Below, piece after piece: positions 48,901-58,892 of a stretch of 64,000 bases of DNA; the first letter of the stretch is position 1; every line of letters starts with the position of its first letter. The translations under genes and the position numbers were made by a program. The DNA comes from Ectocarpus siliculosus (lineage: Eukaryota; Sar; Phaeophyceae; Ectocarpales; Ectocarpaceae): assembly GCA_000310025.1 (NCBI GenBank), contig FN649728.1:1536277-1600276 (forward strand). The letters are read 5' to 3'. The notes beneath the pieces were generated by a model. The model did no database searches. It was not told the DNA's origin and worked only from the letters and a program-made list of their open reading frames with translations.

Positions 48901-51900
48901 GGTGTGATCAACTAAATTGCTGTCGATACCGCGCAATCGAAAATCGGGCGCGGCTTTCGCGTACGCTTAGAGGTGACGGCGGAGCAAGTGCACGACGTTT
49001 TCCTCGTGAGATCACGAATAGAAGGAAGCGATGACAAGGCTAACTACGACGAGCTCTTCAAGGTACATAGATAGAAGAAATAACCCAAAGAGGAAGGCGG
49101 GTACGCTTGGCCTCTAGTCTAAGGGTAGAAATTGTGAGGGTGAAGGTACGCTTGGACTCTAAGGGTACCAAAATGACGTCCCTGCCCTGGTCGGGAGAAC
49201 CGTTCAGCCACAAAGGTAATTTCCATTCCGAAAGCGGGAATGGTTGAGACTCAACATCGAGGGATAGCCGACAAAATAACCAAGAGAAGCGAGAACTCGC
49301 TTGTGAGCCATGTACGGCGAGGATTAATGCCACAAGCACGAAAGTCAAGGATGGACACAAGCACGTGGAGAGCAAACGCGAATGGGAGACGTGTCGCACG
49401 GCCCTGGGGCAGGGACTTAAACAAGCACACAAGAGGATAACGATAGAAGAATAAGCACCCGATCTAATGGGACTGGCTTAAGAACGGGCGTTCCGAGATG
49501 GATAAACGGTGGCAGAGGCACGCTTGTCCTTGTTGGTGCGGGGAACCGCAGGTAGTGAGAACAATCTCTTCGGAAGGGCGCAAGTCATGCCTTTTTTTAT
49601 CTCCTGCCACAGGCGGCATCGTGGCAACGGCTCGCCTAGACATCATTCTAATGTACGCCTGCAACGCTCTTATCCACAAGACTGTGCACACTTCGTCGAC
49701 TCCTCACAAGATAACTTGGTTGCGCTTCCCCATGCCCCCCACCACTACCCATTGGCACCCACAAGGACTTGCGAAAGCTGGCTCAGATCGGAGGTTTCCA
49801 GTCGGGGGATGCTGTGGAACTCAGAGTTGAATCGCGGGGGAGTCGCGTGGACTGGGTTCCTGCGCAGGTGAAGAGGAACCGATTCAGCCGATCGTTAGCA
49901 CTTGCTACGGGACTCTTAAATCCAACCGTGTGCTCTCAAACACCGACAAGCCAAGCAAGCCCGTTTCGAAGAGAGCCATAATCAGAGATAGCAGAGAGAC
50001 GAGAACGAAAAACCATCATTACTCGGAAGCAGTGGTAATAGGAAATACTACGTGCAGGCGGTCGACAGTCTCGTCGTTGGCGTCGCCTCTCTTCCGAGCG
50101 AAAAACCTTTTGGGCTCACCCCCGCGAGTGCTGTGACCGTCACACACCATGCCTCACTGCTACGTGGGTGTTGGTGTTTCAGAGCGGAATAGGCACTACT
50201 GGCACGTACCACTAGAACAGATGACGCTAGATGCTCGTCGTGCGAGAGACGAAAGTTCGTGCGGGCAACGCGGCCGGGCTCTCTGCTTCTTCTGGTTCAA
50301 GTGGATATGGTAGTTCTCACCTCAGACGTAGAAACCGTTTCAGCCTCTTTCACTCATCGCGTGTTCCTTCCGCATGACTTTCAAAACTGGAACTAAACCG
50401 CCTCTGGTCGAGTTCCGACAATTTCCGGATTCGACTGCGAGGCAGCTGGTAATTTTATGGAAGGCAATCGTTGGGCACCCAATCTCTAATGCTGGTCGCT
50501 TTTCGCCCCTTCACGGAAGGGGACCATCTCCAAACCTCGGGTTGACAGAACGGTACAATCAAGGCCATGCCGCCTGGCCAATACCCTATTGAATTTGTGA
50601 TCTCCAGATTGCTAGATCCGACGTGCGGCGGAGCCTAAGCGGTTTCTTCAACATCCTCGAAATCGCCCTAAAACTGTTGGGTGGGTGGCTTTGCAGAGTG
50701 AGATACATCGGGAGAGAGGTGTTCATCCAGACAAGGGTTTTGAAACCATTCGAAGCGCGTGTCTAGCGCGTCGAAGCAGCGACCGTGGGGATATTTTGTT
50801 CAGCCCCTCACAGGAAACTCCTCAAGAAGAATCTATTTCACGACCATGGGATCACCACACCAGCGGCACATGCCTACCTCAGTCGCTCCTCCATTCCATC
50901 ACCCTCCCTGTTTTCCCTTTGCTCTGACTTAAGTGTAAAGCTCTTACCGATGCTGAATACAGGTTGGACGAAATCCAGATCGAAACGCCACTATCGAAGT
51001 ACTGAAGCCTACGGTGATGAGAGCCGGTTTGAAATGGAAGACGAAAGGCGGTGAGTGTTGCACAGCACTGACATCGAACCGCCTCACTCGGGCGTGTTTA
51101 ACTATTTGGCGGGCGCGTTTCACATCAGGTGGTGTCAAGAGACGGGGATGGCACCTACACCGTTCGATTCAAGTCTCCGACAAAGGTCCCAGGCGCAACA
51201 GGTGCCTGTATGAAGCAATCCGGTGTATCCGAGTCCGACATGAGAGAGGTACGTGAGAATAACGGGAGTGATACGCGCGCCAAGTCGCTGTCCATCCATA
51301 GAATCGACTTATGACGTTGAACCCTATCCAGGAACGTGCGATTGAGAACGTGAGTCCGCACCCTGGTCAACTACGCCGGGTGTTTTGTTGTCAAGCAGGT
51401 GATATCCCAGGCACCCCCTCCGAGGAAAACACCGAAGACGGGTGGATGGTTGAGCTCGTTGGGACCATGGCGGGGTGGTGAACAATCGAACGAGAAGAAG
51501 GGCAAGACTGGAGTTTCGATATTGGTGCGGTTGAGGAGATTGTTCGTAGGAGGTCGGGGTGATAGGGATTTCAGCCGGATGACGAAAGCCAAGCGGAGCA
51601 GCAGAAAACAATCGGCATCTTCCGCACGGAGAACACGCGAGGTGACACATTGACGTCGGAGTTTCACCGGCAATGGGGTGATGCAGTCGTCCCGGTGGAA
51701 AGACATCATGCAAGCAGCTACTGTAGTCACGTAAACGGTGTCCGCGCCGCTAGCATGCACCGAAGACGTGAGTGAGTTCCATGTTCCAGAATACTGCTAA
51801 ACCTTCCGAAATGATCTAATGTACCTCATCTGGATGTTTGTGAAACATCACTCGGCGTATTGTGTGCCGTTCGAAGAGTTCCGCCCCGCATTTACGCCAC

Positions 51901-53972
51901 ACAACCCGCCACCTGGAACCCTATCAACGTCCGTGGCACAGGCTAGAACACGCCGAAGGCGGAGCAAATCCCCGGACTCTGACAGCAGCAGCAGCGACAA
52001 GAGCAGCGCCTATGCTACGGAGCCAGAACGCACCCCTCGCCGCCTCTCGCCCACCTCTGCAGCCGGCAGCCAACCCCGCCACGACCACCACGGTCGCCGC
52101 CGACCCAGCCGCGGCCGACAAAGCGGCGGATCATCACCTCCCTCTGTACGGAGCGGGAGCGGCGGGGATGGCGTGTTTTGGTCGGATGAGGAAGAGCGGC
52201 CTGCTGGCGGCGGTGATAGGGGCTGGGGTGTCGCCCGCTCCCCTTCCCGCTCTCGGTCTCCCTCGAGGTCTCGATCCCCTGTGCAGTCGTCGCCTTCATC
52301 TGTTCCTTCCTCTTCGCCCCAGACAAGAAGGAGCAGCAGGAGGGGAGATAGCAACGGAGGAGGATCAAGGTAAGGCTCGGGGGTGGAGAAGATTGAGAGG
52401 CGCCAGGGTGAGACCAGAAAGAGGTTCAGGGGGAGAAAGAAGCACGAGATTCCGTGTAAGCAATATACAAGAAAGCGAACATCGCACGTTACCACAAACG
52501 CTCACTTTGTGCGGGGCCTGCAGGTTAGTTGATACTGGCGTTGAAGTAGGACCTCCGTGTGATGGAATCGTCGTTATACCTCTCGTTAACGATGGTACGT
52601 CAGGGCAACGATACGTTGTTTGCATCAAGCCGAACTTTGTGTCTCTATGATGCCGTGCTCAGATGGCTTGGGCGGTACGACGTACAGTTGTGACGGGATA
52701 TTCGGCACTGTCGTTCACCAACATCCTATGTCACGTCGACGGAGTTGCAACCTAAAACAGTTTACGCGCTCCCCCGTTGGATGCGGCCTACTGCAACAGT
52801 CAGGTTTAGGCCCTCAGCGACCTTCCATTCACGAACCCATCCCATCCTTCTCGCGTACCCGGATGAAACATCGGCGCAACTGCGTAGTACAGGATCAAAT
52901 CACCGGTCGCGTGATCCAAAACTCTCTTCCTTTCCCTGATCCCTCGCAGGAGAATAGCGGAACTCCCTGTGATTCAAGAAGGCATGTCCACGCCACGGGG
53001 GCATATCCTCACCAGCCCGCGACGAACATCGCCTGGATCCAGGAAACCATCCACCTCTGGCGTCAGGAAGCCAAGCAACCACGGAAGGGAAACAAGTGAG
53101 TGACTGCCGTATAAATTCTCTGATTCGGTGTGTCTTGCGTATCGAGTTGCTGGAAGGAACAACGTAGGTCCCTTGGCCCCTTCTGCAAAATTCCATCGTC
53201 CTGCCGAATGCAGCCCTGTTCGTCTTCCAACAATCGCGATTTACGGGAGCCCAACTCTCATGTGGCTACGGCCACACGGTAGCGCAGGGGCTCTATACAG
53301 GTTTCGGGTATGTCGAGGTTACTTTTTCGCGAAGCGTGTAGTTGTACAACCCCTATAAAAGGTGTGTATTTTACGCAATGTTGATGCCAGGTTGTGTTGG
53401 GTGAGATGCAAGCAAATCCAGCTGTCAGTGTCACGCACAATCAAAAGAACCTACACTGTCTCCAAATGCGTCTACTGGTAATAAGTGTCGGAACCATCAG
53501 TAGTGTGCGATACAGCACTTGTGTCGCAGTGGCCACTTCGTCGTCGTTATGAAGCAAAGTTTCACAGTGGCGGGGGAGGTCTCATGGTGGTACTTGCTCA
53601 ACACTTGGTTGGGTCGGATTATCGAAACCTTTTTCTCATGAAGTATTGTCCATTTCGAAAGTCCGACGGTTGAATCACCCTGGACGCTGTTCCTCCAGCA
53701 ACAAGAAGCGACTACACATATTTGCCCGTTTATGTCCTGACCAAATTCAAGGGAGAGGCAGCGGGGGGTTGAAATCGCTCGAAACCCTCGAGCGGGGCAA
53801 TATCGAAGACAAGTTTGACCTGTACAAGAAGAGGACCAAGAACGCTCTGTCTCCGGAAAAGCGTGGATCCGGGACGGTACCAAGGGGAGGACGGGATGGC
53901 CGCAGCGCCAGCAGCAGCATGGACCGGCGGAGGAGCACGGCAGCCCCCACGGCGTCTGTTCTTTCCCCCTAA
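42981..53972 (+). CDS. Coiled-coil / EF-hand-like / Tudor-like / RS-rich protein
   Basis: Sixteen exons: 42981-43082, 44004-44129, 44296-44394, 44682-44870, 45331-45432, 46916-47060, 47540-48093, 48395-48533, 48971-49062, 49766-49867, 51129-51248, 51332-51349, 51575-51641, 51877-52369, 52950-53095, 53752-53972 (TAA). They total 2715 nt (904 residues) in one frame. The true start may be the ATG at 42999 or an upstream exon. Exons 1-3 are coiled coil. Exons 4-9 hold repeated EF-hand-like units (DTGRTGALGGAAF; DPERSGNIPVKAF; AFEAQDYGNYRCLDEDGF), most lacking ideal Ca2+ ligands. Exons 10-11 encode a Tudor-like unit (AVELRVESRGSRVDWVPAQ with DGDGTYTVRF). Exon 14 is an RS-type domain (SPSRSRSPSRSRSP), followed by a basic S/P-rich tail. 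Exon 6 and the exon 7 donor (GTTTGATA) are the weakest joins. Family unknown; the domain set overlaps that of the divergent neighbour. Confidence 0.65.
43107..43200. repeat. 47-bp tandem duplication
   Basis: The unit TTCCGCATTCTGGAGTGGGG plus TCTTGTCCTTCGCGTGG(C/G)ATGTGTGG occurs at 43107 and again at 43154, 24 bp downstream of the exon 1 donor of the RS/EF-hand gene. Confidence 0.85.
43549..43876 (+). mobile_element. tRNA-derived SINE
   Basis: The head has a Pol III box A (TGGTCTAGTTGG, 43557-43568) and a box B-like sequence (GGTTTGAATACC, 43601-43612) at normal tRNA spacing. A second box A-like sequence (TGGCCTAGTGG, 43664-43674) begins a second tRNA-like module, so the element may be dimeric. 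It ends in an A/T-rich simple tail (AATGAATAAATAAATAAAG). The anticodon arm does not fold well, so this is not a working tRNA. It sits in intron 1 of the RS/EF-hand gene, in sense orientation. A single copy is seen in the window. Confidence 0.65.
48196..48232. repeat. CAG/CAA microsatellite
   Basis: GCAGCAGCAGCAGCAACAGC and continuation, in an intron of the RS/EF-hand gene. Confidence 0.8.
51332..51349 (+). other. 18-nt micro-exon of the RS/EF-hand gene
   Basis: TATCCAG precedes GAACGTGCGATTGAGAAC, which is followed by GTGAGT. It encodes ERAIEN in phase 0 and joins the preceding exon (…SESDMRE) to the next (PDDESQAEQQ…). Its removal would keep the frame, so it could be an alternative exon. 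Confidence 0.5.
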
Positions 53973-54802
53973 TGGGAATAACCCCTATCGACGTCCGGGG
54001 CGAACTTCCTCTCTCCTCACTATGTAGAAAAACAATTTTTTCCAACGTTCGACCAAATGGCGAGTTTACCACGCGGGGGTCACTGACGTTTCGACCACCG
54101 TACAGCTTATCCAGGTTGGCCGCATTTGTTGTTGTCGTGATGACTATCGGTAAAGAAGGGTGGTGTTCTCCTGCTTTTTCACCTCCGCGCATTGCTCAAG
54201 TTTTTGCGATGGAGATCATAGGCGAATCCGTGCAAGGAACAGTCGGGGCTATTTGACATTCGGACCGGAACTTATGGAATCGTCCCCAATAAGCACCGAA
54301 TGTGTGGAATGTGTTGTTGAATGCACATGGTGAATGCACGAGTCTTGCTGCCCTCCGACAAAACTGGGTCGAGCCACATGTCCGACAGTGTATGTGCCAG
54401 TTTGAACGAGCACAGCTAGCGTCGCGTGGCGTGCTTCTCCCTCTCATGAACATGAACAGAGAACATGTGAGCCGCAAAGTCATAGTTTTCGACCTCTCCT
54501 GGGTCGTGTCTCCGACTCGAGAATTTGCTGGAGATCACCGCAGCTCAGCAGCACAATCCGTTATCAGTTATCGTCCCATCACCATGTATGGAACTCCTTA
54601 CCTTAGCAAGCGCGAGCGTCCAGCAACTTGAACCTACAGCAATGCAAGACATTTACCGAACACATGAACCGTGTTCAGAAGCTCTTTCCATTGTAAATCA
54701 ACCATCGCACCCTGCCACCCCCCCAGAAGACCGACCGCGTGCACTCCTGGCCATGATTATTCACCGTTGCCGATTGCTACTTCAGCTTTCTGGGCACGCT
54801 GT
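53973..54802. other. Convergent 3' intergenic region
   Basis: Between the stop of the RS/EF-hand gene (plus) and the stop of the DnaJ-like gene (minus). It should hold the two 3' UTRs. No further gene or repeat is recognised. Confidence 0.5.
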
Positions 54803-57741
54803 TCAATAATCATCGTCGTCGGTCTTCTCTTCCCCGCTTGTCGATTTGGACCCAGCCTTAAGGAACGATCCAATGAAGTCGGACCGGTCAGTGTTCATGC
54901 CTGGTGGTGGTTGGACGCGAAACGCATACAACGGTGTGTCAAAGCGAACCTTTACTAGCGCAGAGTGAGGCCCATTGGCGAAAAATGAAGAAACAGGAGG
55001 GGGGCGGGAGTCCGCGTTGCGCGCAGGGCAGCTGGGAATCACAGGGAAGGATCACCCCACAGGTGTTCTAATTCAAGTTCAGACAGCCATCACGACATGA
55101 AGTAAGGCCCTACAGGGCCGGTTCTTTGCCCACCTGTACACCTCTAAGGTGAATACAGCTGCCCCGCAGAATACCATGTACACTCAACGCTCAGTTCCCT
55201 TGCCTGGGGAGCTCCTACGCGCCTGTTTAAGCGGCAACGGCGCAGGTGCCCAGAAGTTCACAGCAATTCCACAGGAAAATCCAGGCTTATCGTCTCACCC
55301 ACTGGGAGCTTTACCAAAACCTCGACGATGAGATCACCATGCTCCAACATTCCCCTATCACGAGCTCTCCAGTCTCTCAGCCCCTCGCTCCCCGCCTCCA
55401 CGACCTGCGAAGCCCGTCCTGGCAAGGTTCCTCCTCTTCCCGGCCGTCGAGCACTCCCGGCTCTTTCATCGAAACGTTTATTTTCAGCTGGAGAGTACAG
55501 AGGCATTCCTAGGCCGGGGAAGCGGAGCGTCATGCCCGGTAGGGTACGACTCGTCCGTCTGTAAACGTAGGAGCACCAGAGGGGAGTGGGTCGAACGTTG
55601 GCAAGCGGCTGTTGGACTATCGCATTTGACGGTATCACCATCGCCATCGGTACCACTGCAGCGTAACCCACAATGTCTTACAATGTGGAACAGCTTTCCA
55701 AGGTCACCATGAAGCGTGTACAGTCGTACCTGACCGTCACAATGGAGCCGTCCAAGCCAGTGATTTCCCGGGTGAAGCCCGTCAATGCCTCCGCCACGGA
55801 AATGGAAACTGTTGCGTGCAGGTCTGCCCCTCCTTCTTCCGTGGGTGAAAAGACTGGGTGGGGTAAGACATCAACTGTCAGCCGGAAGTTTCCCATTTTC
55901 AGTTTTTTCTTTGGAGGTGAAGCGTAGAAATCACCGCGTGTTGATTCTGAAGAACCGGGTGAAGTGGTAGGAGAAACGGGTGAAGAGGAGGAAGAAGAAG
56001 GAGAGAGGGTGGGTGAAGCCCACTGGGAGTTGATGGACGAGGCGCCTTGGTATGGACGAGAGGAACAAGGAGGAGGAGCGGGTGATGGACCTGAGGCCTT
56101 GCCGGTGTCCGCATCGTCCATACTGGCCTCCTCACTCGATACCCTCGGCTTTAGCGTATCAAGCAGATCTGAAGGAGGTCATGGAATTGACACGATGGTA
56201 TGTCGGGAAGGAAACATGGGCCAGCGCTACTAGCAAGGGGCAATGTTCATGTGGCAGGCAATGTGGGCGAAAAATACAGGGATACTCGATGTTCGAGGGC
56301 ACGAGAACGTCTGAGCAAGGGTGGCGGCCTTCCCTCGTCCCCTCTTGGAACCCTGTACACATATAGTGGAGTAAAGCGACGCGCGCGTGAGCCTGTGTTG
56401 CTGGAATGTGAAGTTAAACTGGTGGGAACATGGTTCAGGTTGGAAGGCCAGCGTTGACCGACTGAATAGTACGAAGTGTAGCTCCCCAGCACAACCGTCC
56501 GACATCACCTCTTGTGACCAGCAGTGCTCGTGCGCCCATGTACGCTCGAGAACAGTAACCATGTTCCCGTGTCTATCTCGCAATTTCCTCATACTATGGA
56601 TCGGTTGGAGGGCACAGACGGGTGATGCGACTTACCGCCGAGGTCAACGTGGCCCTCGCCTCGATAAACCTCTGTGTGGCCGTTTTCTATCCCGGCAGGG
56701 ATCGACAGAAGCAACTCGACCGTCTCCTCCACGAACCTCGCCCCCGTGCATCGCGAGCAGAACAGCGGCGGCCCCCCGTCTGTGGACGGGGTGGGTACCA
56801 TGCCGGAGCCCCCACACCTCGCGCAGTCAGCGGTGCGCGTCAGCCTGAGTCTTTCAGCGTCTCCTCCTTCGTCGTTGTCGTCGTCCGTTGCAGCCCGTTC
56901 CACACAGACGTCTTCCCCCTCAGGGCGGCGACACGGAGGGTCTGATTTTCCGTTGCAACTGACGTGCCCTGCGTGGCACCCACTACCACGATAGATACCT
57001 CCTCCGAGTCCACCACGATGGCCACACTCGTGGGAGACACAAGCGCTGCCGGTTGAATTCGTATGGGGGCCGCCTTCTCTGCTTTCGCCGCTGCGACCGC
57101 AACCGTTGGCACCGTGTTCCATGACTGGAACACTCCTTGGAGGGGTGTCGTCGCTGCTGAGGCTAATGTCGTGGATGCGTCTACCTGACCCACCGCATCG
57201 GTCACATGGAACAAAAGAGGCCGCTCCATAGCCGTGGCATTCCGGACATGGGACCTTGAAAAGACAGCGAATACACGGGGGATATGAGAGTTTGGGGTTT
57301 CGCGGACTATTGATCGAGAGACCCTTGGATGCCACGCAAAACGATAATTTCAAATATTTCCGATTTCTTAGACCGACGCACCCACTAGTCCACGACGGCG
57401 CGCTTCAAGCTAGCTCTGATCAGCAAGACGTGTTCACAGTTCGCTCGAGCCACAAGCACCTCCAATGAGAAGAGCAAACTCTGTCGAACTGCTCGTTTTG
57501 TACGACGCAGCTCTCATGCGACGACATGAAATTCGTTCCGTAATCGCCCTCTTTCGACAACGAAGAAAAAATCTCAACCGATAATCCTCCCCCTTTGTCG
57601 CTCACTCGTCGCCGGATGTTGACAGCGACATCCTTCCCTACGAATGCCTCTTCCAGGGTGATGGAGACCAACCCTTCTATGTCCGTGCTCTGCTTCACGG
57701 TCGCCTCTTGGAGACCCGTCAGGCCCCTTCCCAGAGCTCCC
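54803..57741 (-). CDS. DnaJ-like zinc-finger and C-terminal-domain protein (Hsp40 co-chaperone relative)
   Basis: Exons: 57741-57606, 57254-56636, 55946-55730, 55558-55299, 54900-54803 (TGA), all phase-consistent. The first encodes the start of CTD I (TLEEAFVGKDVAVNIRRR). The second has four CxxCxGxG-type repeats: CPECHGYG, CDRCGGSG, CARCGGSG and a changed CSRCTGAR. It then has VELLLSIPAGIENGHTEVYR. The third and fourth encode CTD II (GNFRLTVDVLPHPVF; DLHATVSISVAEAL; TLPGMTLRFPGLGMP; GDLIVEVLVKLP). The tail is short and acidic (EEKTDDDDY). These parts bind unfolded substrate in type I Hsp40s. A ~115-residue insertion separates zinc repeats two and three; part may be an intron (GTAGAC donor at 57184). 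No J domain (HPD) was found upstream, so the N-terminus is unresolved. Confidence 0.78.
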
Positions 57742-57786
57742 CTTCATGTGCCAGTGGAAGCGTCGCGCGGGCCAGCAAAATGGCAC

Positions 57787-57987
57787 GTTTCCAGAGTCAG
57801 ATGTGTGATACACTACGGCTACAAACGTGGCTGTCGAGTCCTTAATGAGGTGGTTATGACTATTGAGGAATGGTGGAGTGCCGATGCGGGGGAGAGGCTG
57901 CTATATGACGCCGATCCGACTATCGAGCACACAAGGCGCGGCAACTGGCGGTACGAGCGGAACGGGGGACCACTTGTCCTTGAGTAA
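57787..57987 (+). CDS. Short open frame, protein-like, unknown
   Basis: On the plus strand, opposite the DnaJ-like gene's 5' flank, an open frame ending TAA at 57985-57987 encodes a Trp/Tyr/Arg/Glu-rich tail (MTIEEWWSADAGERLLYDAD…GNWRYERNGGPLVLE). The composition is more protein-like than neighbouring chance frames. An ATG lies at 57855. I do not recognise it; it may be a small gene, a lone 3' exon or chance. Confidence 0.2.
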   Translation, partial: VSRVRCVIHYGYKRGCRVLNEVVMTIEEWWSADAGERLLYDADPTIEHTRRGNWRYERNGGPLVLE

Positions 57988-58084
57988 ATTGTTCATATTC
58001 GTACTTCCTTTTCCAGAGAAAACAAGTACCAGTATATATTTTTTTCACGAAGAATCAATCAAAATGAGCTACCTAACTGAACAG

Positions 58085-58892
58085 CTAGACTTCACGATTC
58101 TCATACCTAGACAGTCCGAAATGCCCTAGACCACCAAGGGAAGACACAACGTCAAAGGTCTTTGGGAGCGGGAAGCCAGCGCACGCCAGCACCTCCCACC
58201 GATACCCATTCCCGGCAACCTCCTCATTGTTAGAGGTAGCAGCTGCAGGAATATCAGCAGAACCCGAGGTGGACGATGCCTGTTGAGCGGATGGTGGAAC
58301 TTCCATCTCGGACAACAACCGTCGCCGCCCAGGAGGGCCGGAAGAAGTATCACGGGCTCGCCAGACATGACCTCGGCACGCTAGCATGACTCTCGTCTCC
58401 TCCAACCCGATAGATTGCTTAAACTCCTGAGTTGAAATATCGCAGCCAAAACACGCGGGAAAGGGTTTCGGCGAGTACCTGTAAGCACCTGCCGATGTGA
58501 AATGTGTCATTTCTATCATCTACACCTCGGTTGGTAGGCTCTAGTCACTACAGTGGCATGGGCCAAACACGTGCATCGTTGGTTTCAAGGGTACCAAATC
58601 GGGTTCCTCGATCATGTTTCGTTGCCGCTGTGAATAACGCTGGCTGTCGTCTCACAGCTCCAATCGTGACGGACTCAACGCGAACCAATTGGGTTGTGTA
58701 TTCCGTTCACCTCTCGATCGTCCGCATCCAACCAGAAAATCGCGATCTTTGCACCGGAGCTATTCTTCACTTGCACAGAAACCTCTTCACAGGTCGCGCC
58801 GTTGCTTTGGCTAAGCCCTGGGACTTGCCTCTGCTTGGAGCGGTTTTCGACGGGACAGTATGGGGTATCTGGTACGGGATCTTCCGCGACCT
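58085..58892 (-). CDS. Possible VHL beta-domain protein
   Basis: Two exons: 58892-58711 (after GCGCCTGCAG, before GTGAAC) and 58426-58085 (after CAACTCAG, to the stop). They join in phase 0. The first carries VSVQVKNSSGAKIAIFWLDA, which matches the start of a pVHL-type beta domain (hydroxyproline reader of E3 ligases). The second has RGHVWRARD, matching the later GHxW.xRD strand of the same fold, then a Ser/Ala-rich region and GYRWEVLACAGFPLP. A possible earlier exon lies at ~59050-59340. It could instead be the 5' part of the DnaJ-like gene, by splicing at TGGGAG/GTGCTG. The domain call is by pattern only. Confidence 0.42.
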
